Shown here: piece by piece, positions 34,083 through 42,919 of the stretch
Layout of the letters: each line of letters opens with the position of its first letter
Numbering within the stretch: the first letter of the stretch is position 1
Assembly: GCA_002407045.1 (NCBI GenBank)
Contig: DHKB01000048.1
Coordinates: 24,937 to 88,936, forward strand
Source: Candidatus Bruticola papionis
Lineage (GTDB): Bacteria > Vulcanimicrobiota > Xenobia > Xenobiales > Xenobiaceae
Direction of reading: 5' to 3'
Length of the DNA: 64,000 nucleotides
Notes under the pieces: model-generated
What the model saw: the letters and a program-made list of their open reading frames with translations, nothing else
The model's database searches: none
What the model was told of the DNA's origin: nothing
Program-made: the position numbers and the translations under genes

Positions 34083-36014
34083 CTAGTGTAAAGCTTTGCT
34101 AATCACCTTGCTTAAAGAAGCAGAGAAACTAGCCGGATCGGTAAGCTCGCCACCTTCAGCCAAAATAGCCTGATCATAAATCAAATTCACGACAGATTTA
34201 AGATCTTCGCTATCGCCATCCTTACTATAAAGCTCATGCAAACGTTTAATAATAGGATGTTCGGGGTTAATTTCCAAGACGCGTTTTACAGCAGGGAAAT
34301 TCTGTCCCATAGCCTTCATAATCTTTTCCATTGAAGGTGTAGGATCATTTTCATCAGAGACAAGGCAAGCAGGCGAATCGGTGAGTCGGTTAGATACACG
34401 TACTTCTTTGACTTTGTTCTCTAAATCGCTGCCCATCCAAGCAGTCATAGTAGCCAAGTCTTTGCGCTGCGTTTCTAATTTTTCTTCAGCAGCTTTCTTC
34501 TCAGCTTCATCGCCTAATTCGAGAGCCCCACGCAGCACAGACTTAAACTTCTTGCCTTGGTATTCACTGACCATTTCCACCCAAACAGAGTCGATAGGAT
34601 CACTTAAAATTAAGACCTCAATGCCCTTGGCCTTAAAAACTTCCATTTGCGGAGCTTTGGCTAAACGTTCGCGATTTTCGCCAGTAATATAATAAATATT
34701 CTCCTGGCCCTCTTTCATGCGAGAGATATAATCTTTAAGAGTGGTCAATTCAGCAGAATTGGTAGAATCGGCCAACATAACATCTAAAATTCTCTCGCGG
34801 TTGGAAGCATCGTTATACAGCCCCTCTTTGAGCACTTTACCAAACTCTTTCCAGAATTTGCGATACTCTTCGGGTTTTTCTTCTAACATGTTCTTGAGTA
34901 CGCTCAAGACCTTGCGAACAATGCTCTTGTTAATGGCCTTAATCTGACGATCTTTTTGCAAAATTTCTCGCGAGACATTAAGGGAAAGATCGCTAGAATC
35001 AACCACACCACGCAAGAAGCGCAGATAAGGAGGCAAAAGCTCTTCGCAATCGTCCATAATAAAGACGCGCTTTACGTAAAGCTGGACGCCTCTCTTGCTC
35101 TCTGGCATGTACAAGTCGAAAGGAGCTTTGGCCGGAATGAAAAGCAAAGCCTGGAATTCAAATGTACCCTCACCCTTCATGGTGATGACTTTTAAAGGAT
35201 CTTGCCAATCGTGAGCTATACGACGATAAAAGTCGTTATATTCCTTAGGTTCGACTTCGCTTTCAGGACGAGCCCAAAGAGCCTTCATAGAATTGAGAGT
35301 TTCTAACTCCTGCTTTTCAATGGTCTTAGGCTCTTCGCCCTCTTTCTCGGCAGGAACGGTTTCCCGTTTGGTAACCATCATCTCAATGGGATACGAAATA
35401 AAATCGGAATAGCGCTTTACCAAATCGCGGATAACCCACTCTTGAGTATAGTCAGCTAATTCATTTTCTTCGTCGGCATCTTTCAAGTACAAAGTAATGG
35501 AAGTACCCTGGGGAAGTGGACCAGCCTCTTCAATGGTATAAGATCCATCTCCAGCAGATTCCCAGCGATAACCTTCTTTATCTCCAAGCTTGCGAGTTTC
35601 GATAACAGCCTTCTTGGCGACCATAAATACAGAGTAAAAACCTACACCAAATTGTCCAATCAGTTCGGCAGCTTCCGATTTATTCTCGGTAGCTTTTTGC
35701 AAGAACTCGGCAGTTCCAGAACGAGCGATAGTGCCGATTAAGCCCTTAAGATCTTCGGCATTCATACCGATACCGTTATCAATAACTTTCAAAGTGCGCT
35801 TTTCGGTATCACGCTCAATAGTAATGTGCAAATTGGAAAGATCTGCTTCCAACTCTGAATTTTTCAACGCTTCCAAGCGCAATTTATCTAAAGCGTCAGA
35901 AGCATTGGAGAGCAATTCACGTAAAAAGATTTCTTTATTGGAATAAATTGAATTGATAACTAAGTTTAAAAGTTGACGAGCCTGAGCTTGAAATTCGTAT
36001 GTTTGCGCGGCCAT
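34083..36014 (-). CDS. htpG: Molecular chaperone HtpG (bacterial Hsp90)
   Basis: A 643-residue Hsp90 protein. The N-terminal ATPase domain shows the family motifs SNKEIFLRELLSNASDAL, DNGIGM and the GQFGVGFYSVFM lid segment. The middle domain has SLNVSREILQ with the catalytic-loop arginine. The C-terminal dimerisation domain is present, so it is full length. The chaperone remodels client proteins under stress with DnaK. I start at ATG 36014 (MAAQTYEF), since an upstream in-frame codon at 36047 adds residues foreign to the family. The ribosome-binding site is weak (GGGG). It is a single gene with its own terminator. A TATAAT lies about 115 bases upstream. No CIRCE element was seen. Confidence 0.97.
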   Translation of the reverse strand: MAAQTYEFQAQARQLLNLVINSIYSNKEIFLRELLSNASDALDKLRLEALKNSELEADLSNLHITIERDTEKRTLKVIDNGIGMNAEDLKGLIGTIARSGTAEFLQKATENKSEAAELIGQFGVGFYSVFMVAKKAVIETRKLGDKEGYRWESAGDGSYTIEEAGPLPQGTSITLYLKDADEENELADYTQEWVIRDLVKRYSDFISYPIEMMVTKRETVPAEKEGEEPKTIEKQELETLNSMKALWARPESEVEPKEYNDFYRRIAHDWQDPLKVITMKGEGTFEFQALLFIPAKAPFDLYMPESKRGVQLYVKRVFIMDDCEELLPPYLRFLRGVVDSSDLSLNVSREILQKDRQIKAINKSIVRKVLSVLKNMLEEKPEEYRKFWKEFGKVLKEGLYNDASNRERILDVMLADSTNSAELTTLKDYISRMKEGQENIYYITGENRERLAKAPQMEVFKAKGIEVLILSDPIDSVWVEMVSEYQGKKFKSVLRGALELGDEAEKKAAEEKLETQRKDLATMTAWMGSDLENKVKEVRVSNRLTDSPACLVSDENDPTPSMEKIMKAMGQNFPAVKRVLEINPEHPIIKRLHELYSKDGDSEDLKSVVNLIYDQAILAEGGELTDPASFSASLSKVISKALH

Positions 36015-36129
36015 AACTAGAACCCCACTAAATAAAATTCTCAACAAATGGCACTTCAGGTAACAAATCCTTGTCGTACAACCTTAAGTACCTCTCCCCC
36101 CACAACGGAGATGAAATCCACCGCCTCTT

Positions 36130-36135
36130 ATTATA
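36130..36135 (-). promoter_or_regulatory. Possible -10 box upstream of htpG
   Basis: TATAAT on the minus strand, about 115 bases before the htpG start. The -35 region at 17-18 bases is not close to consensus, so a different sigma factor or an activator may be used. Confidence 0.25.
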
Positions 36136-36204
36136 GCTGCTCTTTATTTTATTAACGTTAGAATTTATACCATTGGTTTATATTTTTTTGTTTCTCCCCC
36201 CAAA

Positions 36205-36250
36205 AAGAGAAAAAAAATAGACGTTTCCGACTATATAGCCGAAAATGTCT
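36205..36250 (-). terminator. Rho-independent terminator of the small secreted protein gene
   Basis: On the minus strand a 14-bp stem with wobble pairs (36250-36237 with 36232-36219) and an ATAT loop is followed by A then a run of seven T. A second hairpin (GTGCGCTC with GAGCGCAC, about 36268-36325) lies closer to the gene. Confidence 0.85.
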
Positions 36251-36332
36251 ACTCATAATAACATGTGCGCTCAAAATACCTTTCTCGCTCTAAGCAAGAA
36301 AGAAATACGAGAGCGCACTGCTCAGCTGAGAA

Positions 36333-36866
36333 TTACTTCTCTACGATAGGCTTGGCAACCACGGGGTTGACCGGATCCCAAACGATGAACTTAACATCTA
36401 AGTTCTGTACGCCCTTAGACTCAATGCGGACGCGCACTTTGTCATATTTACGCTCGCAGGGGAAGCTGTAATTGTCACTCAATCTGGCATTCTTGCGAGT
36501 AGCCAAAAGAGTACCATCGGGAGCATAGAAATATACATCTAAATTCTCGATGGAATTGTAGGTGCGGCCAGTGCCCAGCAAAGTTTCACCAGGAGCAGCG
36601 GGTTCCTTATGAACCAAAGCTTTAGGAGCTTCGATTCTCCAAGAAGTACCGTTTACTACATCAAATTCGACGTAGCTGTTTTCATAGAAGAAGAAACTGG
36701 TATTGTAAGAGGGATACTCATAAATACTATAAGTGTAAGGACCGAACTCAGTTACTAAGTTCACGGTCTTCATGCTCTCATCCGCCATAGCCGGCGCAGC
36801 ACCTACCGCTAGGCAGCCCAGCGACAAAGTGGCCAGCAGGAAGAGTGTGGCTGTGAATTTACGCAT
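36333..36866 (-). CDS. Small secreted protein of unknown function
   Basis: A 177-residue protein with a clear Sec signal peptide (MRKFTATLFLLATLSLG..., probable cleavage after AMA at about residue 28). The mature part of about 150 residues is rich in Tyr, Phe and Val and looks beta-stranded, with no cysteines, repeats or catalytic motif. I do not recognise the family; a periplasmic or secreted beta-sandwich is a reasonable guess. GGAG about ten bases upstream supports the ATG at 36866. It has its own terminator and is separated by about 200 bases from the operon upstream on the same strand, so it is probably monocistronic. Confidence 0.82.
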   Translation of the reverse strand: MRKFTATLFLLATLSLGCLAVGAAPAMADESMKTVNLVTEFGPYTYSIYEYPSYNTSFFFYENSYVEFDVVNGTSWRIEAPKALVHKEPAAPGETLLGTGRTYNSIENLDVYFYAPDGTLLATRKNARLSDNYSFPCERKYDKVRVRIESKGVQNLDVKFIVWDPVNPVVAKPIVEK

Positions 36867-36939
36867 TTAGCCTACTCCACTCGCTTTCTCGGCCCTCAAG
36901 GGCCATCTCAATGTTGACGGGACCATTTTTGACAGCCCC

Positions 36940-36977
36940 AAAAACGAAACTGCCGAACACAATTCCTTACGTTTCGT
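36940..36977 (-). terminator. Weak terminator-like hairpin after the sigma-like operon
   Basis: On the minus strand ACGAAAC (36977-36971) pairs with GTTTCGT (36950-36944), followed by TTTTGGGG. The stem is short and the loop is long. It would end the three-gene operon at 37072-40829. Confidence 0.4.
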
Positions 36978-37071
36978 GAAGGACAGCCCGCCCTAAGCAG
37001 TTCAGTTTTGTAACGAACTTTCGTGATCGGTTCTACAGTTCCAATTGTTCTCCTTCCGCTCAAAAAGCCTT

Positions 37072-37986
37072 TCAGCGTCCAAAAAAGTTATCCACAGCCA
37101 GACAAGAGACAATAGGTATATTTTTAGCTTTCAAAGCAGAAACTAAATTTTGCAACTTTCCGCTATCACCTTTAAAAAAGAAACGCAATACTCCAGGATC
37201 GTCCTCTTTTTGCAATACATCAAATACATCTGAAGCTCCGCTTAAGCATATAATAGCTTCGTCTATTCCTGTATCCCAAACTTGCAATTGCACTAAATTG
37301 TACTGGCCTATTTCTTGCACTACTTGAGGGTAGAGACCATGCACAAGAACTTCATTTTCAGCAACAACAAATAATTGGCTATATAGCGTATCTAAATTAA
37401 GCAAACTTTCTGAGGATAAGAGAATAGCTTTACCGGTGTTGCGAATTTGGTTAAGTATATCGACAATTTTTTGCCAATTGCGGAAGTCGCTGCCTCTGAA
37501 GAGATCCTCTATTACAAGCAAGCGTGGACTATGTACCAAAGCTCCGGCTATGCTTACACGTTTACGCAAACTCAAATCACTAATTTTAGCGATTTGCATG
37601 TCTCTATATTGCGCTATTTGAGTAATTTCTAAAGCCTCATAAATAGCGTAAGGCCGGTAATGCTTATCTACATTGTACAATTCAGCATTGATAGCTAATT
37701 GTTCCCAAACAGTCAGTTCTTCATAAAATTCTGGTTCATTAGGGACAGCCCCTAACAAGTATTTAGCGGCAGGAGAAGTGTTTATATGGGCCCCAATACT
37801 TATACTATTGCGGCGTGAATTTTGTATGCCAACTACAGTACGCAATAAATTGGCCGAGCTACTCAAATTTTGGCTAATTACTACTCCAATATCGCCAGCT
37901 TCCAAAACAAATGAGAGAGGACTTTTTAAAGCGATATTTTTTCCCCAGCATACTAAATTGCTGACTTCCAGAATAGGAATGGCCAT
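37072..37986 (-). CDS. Degenerate ABC transporter ATPase homologue (pseudo-ATPase)
   Basis: A 304-residue protein that aligns by eye with ABC-2/CcmA-type ATPases along its length: the family-typical NEPEFYEELTVWEQL, the helical domain, and an accessory C-terminus ending NFFG where the family has LEDVF. Every nucleotide-binding motif is lost. The Walker A position reads SQNLSSSAN with no GK[ST], the signature LSGGQ position reads LSLRK, Walker B/catalytic Glu reads VIEDLF, and the switch His is Glu (SSES). The frame is intact and codon use is normal, so it is a maintained protein, not a decayed gene. It starts three bases after the zinc-finger gene stop, so the two are translationally coupled. 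A structural or signalling role with that partner is inferred. No permease gene is nearby. Confidence 0.75.
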   Translation of the reverse strand: MAIPILEVSNLVCWGKNIALKSPLSFVLEAGDIGVVISQNLSSSANLLRTVVGIQNSRRNSISIGAHINTSPAAKYLLGAVPNEPEFYEELTVWEQLAINAELYNVDKHYRPYAIYEALEITQIAQYRDMQIAKISDLSLRKRVSIAGALVHSPRLLVIEDLFRGSDFRNWQKIVDILNQIRNTGKAILLSSESLLNLDTLYSQLFVVAENEVLVHGLYPQVVQEIGQYNLVQLQVWDTGIDEAIICLSGASDVFDVLQKEDDPGVLRFFFKGDSGKLQNLVSALKAKNIPIVSCLAVDNFFGR

Positions 37987-37989
37987 ACG

Positions 37990-39552
37990 CTATTCAATAG
38001 TATCGCGATTTGTAACGCTATCAGCATCATCATAAGTATTGCCTCCCACTACATTTTCATTTCTGGGAGCAATTTCTTCTGCAGCGACAGCATTGTCGGT
38101 AGCATATTCAGTTTTGGAAGCATGGCGGCGCATTGAAGAAACAGTAACATCCGAACCGGGACGAATAATAGCCGGTGAGGGGGCGACAGCTGAACGAGGC
38201 GAAGATTCTGGGTGATTGCTGCCTGCAACATAAGAAGCGGAAATAGGCGTCGGCCCAGCCCCAGGAGCGACTTTATTAGAGGCCTTGGAGACAGGAGAAG
38301 GTGCAGGTTGATAAGCAGCCGTGTCATAGGCACGCGTAGGTCGAGAGGCGACTTTGGCTTTTACTTTAGGCTGGGCGCTGTAAACGGGACGGACGCCAGC
38401 ACGATGCGCAGGTACAGCAACACGCGGCTGAGAAAAAATTTTGGCACTATGATGAGTAGGAGCTGCTGCAGATTGAGGAGCGATAGCTACAGGGGCAGCA
38501 GAAGTAGATTCAGTCGAGCTATTGTCTGCCACTGCAGTATAGCGTTCAGCATTAGGTTCATCTTCGGTAGCATTTGAGCTATAGTCGGAATTGGCACTCG
38601 TCTCTTCAGAGGTAGAGTCGTAGTTATCCTCTGAAGCAGAAGGCTCTTCCTCAACATAATTATCTTGAGCGGAGCCGTCTTCCATAGCTAAAGTACTTTC
38701 GGGTAAGTTGTACCCTTCACGATATTTATTTACCGCAGCTTGGGCTTTTTCCAAATCGATATTTTTTACTTCCAGCCGCCCTCTAGCACTACGATAAGCG
38801 ATATTTTGAGAACTTAATACAGTACAAGCCTCTACAGGGCTAAAATCGCCCAAAGGCAGAACGACCCACTCCTCTTTCACTTTTGCTTCAGAAGCCGCGA
38901 CCGAATTTGAAGGCGAAGGGCTAACTTTAGCTTGCTGCTCATCATCTCCACTCCCACAAGTAATAAAAGATAGGCAAATGAACATCAGCAAAATAATGGC
39001 CGCCACCACACCGACCAAATGCAAATTTACTTTTTGCATTATAGCTCGCAGCCGTTCGATATTGGGGATACGCTCTTCCAAAGCATTTTCTACAATAACA
39101 GAAGTGCGACTGGGAGAAGCAAACAAGTTGCGCAACACCGGAGGCATGGTCCAACGACTGCTATCTGCGGCAGAGAGCCCCTCAAAGTCGTGTTCTACTT
39201 GCTTAATAAGCTGAATTTCTTTGCTACAATCGCTGCACATAAATATATGCAAACGGATATTGCGTTGTTCCTCTTTGCTCTGCCGCTTGTCATTGAATGA
39301 GTAACGGAACAATTGCTCGTGAGTAGGATGAGCATCGTAAACAGGCTTAAATCCACTCTTGGCCAATTCGCTCAGAGGACGCATCAAATCGTGCAAGCGC
39401 CGAACTTCTTCACGACAGAATTGGCATTCGGTCAAATGGGCCTCTACTTCGGCGCGATTCGCCTTAGCCAAGGAGCGCTCCGCGTAGGGTACCAACATAG
39501 CCTTTATATATTCATTTTGGCAAACTTCTGCGCTATTTTTCTTAGGTCTCAC
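37990..39552 (-). CDS. Membrane protein with two anti-sigma-type zinc fingers
   Basis: A 520-residue protein with two anti-sigma-type zinc-binding motifs near the N-terminus: H39-x3-C43-x2-C46 and H102-x3-C106-x2-C109. One transmembrane helix follows at about 178-198, ending in a Cys. The 320-residue remainder is a low-complexity Ser/Pro/Ala/Glu-rich region, presumably outside the membrane. This is the architecture of a ZAS-domain anti-sigma factor, but with the finger duplicated and an unusually long outer region. The gene follows the sigma-like gene by 80 bases and is coupled to the pseudo-ABC gene. GTG 39552 is taken as the start; the ribosome-binding site is poor. Control of the upstream sigma-like protein is the obvious hypothesis. 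Confidence 0.8.
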   Translation of the reverse strand: MRPKKNSAEVCQNEYIKAMLVPYAERSLAKANRAEVEAHLTECQFCREEVRRLHDLMRPLSELAKSGFKPVYDAHPTHEQLFRYSFNDKRQSKEEQRNIRLHIFMCSDCSKEIQLIKQVEHDFEGLSAADSSRWTMPPVLRNLFASPSRTSVIVENALEERIPNIERLRAIMQKVNLHLVGVVAAIILLMFICLSFITCGSGDDEQQAKVSPSPSNSVAASEAKVKEEWVVLPLGDFSPVEACTVLSSQNIAYRSARGRLEVKNIDLEKAQAAVNKYREGYNLPESTLAMEDGSAQDNYVEEEPSASEDNYDSTSEETSANSDYSSNATEDEPNAERYTAVADNSSTESTSAAPVAIAPQSAAAPTHHSAKIFSQPRVAVPAHRAGVRPVYSAQPKVKAKVASRPTRAYDTAAYQPAPSPVSKASNKVAPGAGPTPISASYVAGSNHPESSPRSAVAPSPAIIRPGSDVTVSSMRRHASKTEYATDNAVAAEEIAPRNENVVGGNTYDDADSVTNRDTIE

Positions 39553-39632
39553 AATATTTTTACCATCCAGCTATTGTCGAATCTGTCAAAAAAGTACGTT
39601 CTTTTTACAGCAAATAAAGAAACAAAGAGCCT

Positions 39633-40829
39633 CTAATTTGAGCGTTGCTCGCCACCTAAGCTCAACAAACCGCGCAGAAGGCGCAAACCGATCTCTCCAG
39701 CGGAAGTAACTTCCAACTTTTGGCACAGCTCTGCAAATGAGCAATTGGCGAAGTAGCGCATCACTACAGTCCTATATGCCTCTAAATCGGTAGCGGCCAA
39801 TCTTTTTAAGCCGCTAGCTAAAGCCTGAGCTTTTCGCGACAACTGAGCAGGAGCAGCCGGAGCAGCAGCGACAGGTTCTTTTTCTGGAGTATCCTCAGAA
39901 GGGCTTAGAGCCGGAGCTAAATGCACATTGTTTCTGGGGACTCGCGAAACGGCAGCTTTGACACCAGAATCAGTTCGTAAAAGTTGGGCTTGATTGGAAG
40001 CACTCCCCAAAGAGCCAACGCGTCGAGTTTCGGAGCTTCCAACACCAGCAAGTCCGGACGAGCTCTCACTTTGGCGCACATACACAGGCCCTCTAACCCC
40101 TCCAGTTTTAGAGGTGGAAAGGCGCTCACGATTGGCGACTTCTTCTTTGCCACTGAGACTTCTAGTAGCCGGGATGCCAGATATTCTCATTTTGGGTTTG
40201 GGAACATCTTCAAAAAAGAGGCTGTCCTTATTAGTCCCACCATAATCCTGGCTTTTATAATTGGCTGGCGCAGAGATTTTATGTCCAGGCTCATCATCTA
40301 AGAAGAGACTGTGTCCTTGACTGTTATCCTTAGTATTATCGTCATTAGCTTTTGGCGTTTCCAAAGAATTTTGGATACGTTTAACAAAAGGCCCTGCGCA
40401 ATGGCTATAAAGATAAAGACGAATACCCTTGCTTAAATCTATATCAGCAGCCTTATTGACAAAGTCTGTAAAAAAGCTATTAAGAAATTCCTTACGACGG
40501 CCACCACTACTAATTAAAGCTGGTGCAATTCCCCCCCGCTCACTGGCTCTTTCTTGCAAGTCGCGTTTTTCTAAGGCCACCAAGAGACTTTCAACATAGG
40601 GATAAAAAGTGCGTACTAAAATCTCGGCTGCTTCTTTGTCTCCGTTCTGAAAGCGGCTGACTATTTCCGAAGTAGTCGCACTATCCTCACGCTTCAGCAA
40701 CTCGATCAATTTAGTTTTAGATTCTTCGTCGAGCGTTCGGTGCTCATCGTCTGATAAGGCAAAGTTATTTTCTGCCGAAGCGGTGCCGTTTATTTTAGGC
40801 AACCGTTCCAAATAATCGATATCGCTCAT
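39633..40829 (-). CDS. Sigma-70-like protein with a long disordered linker between regions 2 and 4
   Basis: A 398-residue protein whose ends resemble an ECF sigma factor. Residues 56-155 match region 2 (SRFQNGDKEAAEILVRTFYPYVESLL... and IRLYLYSHCAGPFVKRIQ). The last 55 residues match region 4 (DLEAYRTVVMRYFANCSFAELCQKL...LRLLRGLLSL). Between them lie about 180 residues of Ser/Pro/Gly/Ala-rich, probably disordered sequence, where ordinary ECF factors have 15-50. An N-terminal stretch of about 50 residues is also extra. AGGA eight bases upstream fixes ATG 40829. The downstream zinc-finger gene supports the sigma reading. Core promoter-binding residues are diverged, so it may be a non-canonical regulator and not an active sigma factor. 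Homology is judged by eye only. Confidence 0.68.
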   Translation of the reverse strand: MSDIDYLERLPKINGTASAENNFALSDDEHRTLDEESKTKLIELLKREDSATTSEIVSRFQNGDKEAAEILVRTFYPYVESLLVALEKRDLQERASERGGIAPALISSGGRRKEFLNSFFTDFVNKAADIDLSKGIRLYLYSHCAGPFVKRIQNSLETPKANDDNTKDNSQGHSLFLDDEPGHKISAPANYKSQDYGGTNKDSLFFEDVPKPKMRISGIPATRSLSGKEEVANRERLSTSKTGGVRGPVYVRQSESSSGLAGVGSSETRRVGSLGSASNQAQLLRTDSGVKAAVSRVPRNNVHLAPALSPSEDTPEKEPVAAAPAAPAQLSRKAQALASGLKRLAATDLEAYRTVVMRYFANCSFAELCQKLEVTSAGEIGLRLLRGLLSLGGEQRSN

Positions 40830-40920
40830 AGTATCATTCCTGAAGAAAACGTTCCTGTTTAACTTCGACACTCACAAGCTGTGTTCCTTATTTTTGCTTT
40901 AACCGCTTTAGATAAAAAAT

Positions 40921-40949
40921 TTGAAACGGCACAATAAATATTGTACAAT
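40921..40949 (+). promoter_or_regulatory. Sigma-70-type promoter of the M48 protease gene
   Basis: TTGAAA (40921-40926) and TACAAT (40944-40949) are separated by exactly 17 bases, about 100 bases upstream of the M48 start. An imperfect inverted repeat (ACAAT-AAAT-ATTGT) overlaps the spacer and could be an operator. The divergent sigma-like operon starts about 90 bases away on the other strand. Confidence 0.6.
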
Positions 40950-41046
40950 TCTGCCCGGTACTTGTCGTTTTTTAGCGATAAGAAAGCATGGCCTTTTTAT
41001 CCACTTCCAACGGCTAGTGCGTCTTTGCAAAGGAACCGAATAAGCT

Positions 41047-42858
41047 TTGAACCACAATTCCAAGTTGTTAGGCGGCCTTTTAGGCCTTGTTGTCTGCTTT
41101 AATGTCTGTTCAGCATCTTCAGCCAAGTCTCCCGATACCACTCGCGATCATTTAAAGGCTTGGTTAGCCCAAAATTTTGAACTACCGGGCGATCTTGATA
41201 TAAGTGAAGACGAGCCTTCTTCAGCCGACGAGTCTCCAATTTCGCGTCCTCAATCAGCTCCAAGCGAGACCACATCAACTAGTTCCTTACCTACTGTTTC
41301 TCCCCAAAATTCAACTCCAGAAGCTTCTTCCCCCAATCAAGCGGTGACACTTCCAGCCCCTGAGGGTGGTCGTCCAGTAGTAACTGAAGCTCCTTCGGCC
41401 ACTTGGCAATCTATTCCAGCTGCCAAAATTGACTCTCCAGAACCCCCAAAAGAAGTTTCTCCAGATCCCAAAATATTTTCCGAAGACGAAGACTTAGAAA
41501 TAGTACGCCCAGAGTTGGCTCTAGTTTCTTTTGATAGGCGCGGTTTATTGAAGCCAACAAATCCTCCACTTCCTTTAGAGCAAGACCAACAGATAGTTTT
41601 TAATCCAGAAGTACTTTTTAATGCCGAAGCTACAGAAAATTTAAGTGATAGCGAAAAAGCTGCTTTTATAAAAAATTTAGCTCTCTTTATGCAATCAGAT
41701 TACGCCTCCAAAGTAATCCTACCGCGTAAAGTCCTCGTCGTCCGCCAGGAAGGCAAAAACTTGTTAGGCCACTTGTATGACTTGGAGCTTTTGGATGATC
41801 GTGAAGTGCGAGCGCCATTAGATAAAGGCAAAGGATGGCAAAATTTGTGCGATCAGGCTCTCCAAGAGCGAGGCGGACTCCATGGAGTCGTGGTCAATAT
41901 GGAAAGCAAGCAATATCACCAGCCGGGAGCTAAACATCTTTCTTTAAACAGCCGTCTCTATGCTTTTAAAGATGAAAAATTAGCTAAGCGAAAAGGCTAT
42001 GAGCCCTGTGCAGTTTGTTTTCCTAAAAATGATCCTTACTTAAGCATGAGTAGACAAGATAGAGAGCTTTCTAAAGAAGGCGCTTCCCAAGTCCAAAGTC
42101 GTTATAGTTTAAGTCAAGATTCAGAAGCCATAAGTAGAGTGCAAAAGGTTGGTCGACAGCTCTTAGAAGGAAATGGTTTTTCTCCAGACTTATGCGAATT
42201 TGTCGTACTAAACTCTCCGGAGGCCCAAGCTCTTTCTGTGCCTGGAGGGCCAGTTTTTGTTACCTCCGGCCTTTTGAAAATATTGGAAAGTGATGATGAG
42301 CTGGCTGCCGTTTTAGCTCACGAATTTGCTCACATATTGCATAAACACGGCAGTGCCAGCAGAATGCGCAATAATATATCTAACATTTTAGATACAGTTA
42401 TGCGCTATACAACCCGCAGCTATTGGGGATATTTTGGCTCCCAAAAAGCCTCCGACTTAATTAATAAAGGTTTTTCACGCGAACAAGAATATGAAGCCGA
42501 TCGCAGCGCAGTACAACTTTCTTTTGCCGCAGGCTACAATCCGCAAGAATTTTGCGCAACTTTAGAAAAGTTGGAATTATACCAACAAGAATCAGGTCAA
42601 GCCAAACTTCATATTCCCTGGTTTAGCACCCACCCCACTTCCGGCCAAAGGATCCAGGAAATAAAAAAAGTTTGTCAAGCTATAGAGCCCTTGCAAAAAG
42701 AAGCTGAATTCGCTCAAGAGCAAGGCGATAAAGATTACGCTTTAGCTTTACGCCATAGTTCTCTTCAGTATCTTAAAGACAAGCAAGCTATCGACGAACT
42801 TTGCCGCAGTTACAACAAACTAAACTGGGATATTTTACATGCCGACAAAGGATTTTAA
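41047..42858 (+). CDS. Secreted M48-family zinc metalloprotease with an N-terminal Ada-like Cys motif
   Basis: A 603-residue protein. The first 25 residues form a signal peptide (core LLGGLLGLVVCF). A Pro/Ser-rich stretch to about residue 150 follows, then an unassigned domain. At about 295-330 is YHQPGAKHL...KGYEPCAVC, which resembles the zinc-binding module of Ada/YHRE type with one expected cysteine replaced by Ala. The protease domain has the zinc site H425-E426-x2-H429 (HEFAH) and the third-ligand region E481-YEAD. It resembles BepA/YfgC-like periplasmic M48 enzymes, which act in outer-membrane protein quality control. The TTG start at 41047 has AAAGGAA upstream. A consensus-like promoter precedes it. 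The gene downstream follows after 61 bases. Confidence 0.9.
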   Translation: MNHNSKLLGGLLGLVVCFNVCSASSAKSPDTTRDHLKAWLAQNFELPGDLDISEDEPSSADESPISRPQSAPSETTSTSSLPTVSPQNSTPEASSPNQAVTLPAPEGGRPVVTEAPSATWQSIPAAKIDSPEPPKEVSPDPKIFSEDEDLEIVRPELALVSFDRRGLLKPTNPPLPLEQDQQIVFNPEVLFNAEATENLSDSEKAAFIKNLALFMQSDYASKVILPRKVLVVRQEGKNLLGHLYDLELLDDREVRAPLDKGKGWQNLCDQALQERGGLHGVVVNMESKQYHQPGAKHLSLNSRLYAFKDEKLAKRKGYEPCAVCFPKNDPYLSMSRQDRELSKEGASQVQSRYSLSQDSEAISRVQKVGRQLLEGNGFSPDLCEFVVLNSPEAQALSVPGGPVFVTSGLLKILESDDELAAVLAHEFAHILHKHGSASRMRNNISNILDTVMRYTTRSYWGYFGSQKASDLINKGFSREQEYEADRSAVQLSFAAGYNPQEFCATLEKLELYQQESGQAKLHIPWFSTHPTSGQRIQEIKKVCQAIEPLQKEAEFAQEQGDKDYALALRHSSLQYLKDKQAIDELCRSYNKLNWDILHADKGF

Positions 42859-42919
42859 AGCCCTGTGCCTAAAAAATGGCGGCGTGAGCTTTTACTGCTA
42901 GGCGAGAGGAAATTTGCAA

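Noticed and set aside
36867..37071. Possible tRNA or small RNA in the gap before the pseudo-ABC gene
   Set aside because: Only short hairpins (such as GGCCC-TCAA-GGGCC near 36891) are present; no cloverleaf or anticodon arm can be drawn.
38212..38577. Plus-strand Arg/Ser-rich frame over the zinc-finger membrane protein gene
   Set aside because: It mirrors the low-complexity outer region on the other strand and has no ribosome-binding site.
40931..40944. ACAAT-AAAT-ATTGT inverted repeat as a definite operator
   Set aside because: The arms are only five bases and AT-rich, so it is noted only within the promoter entry.
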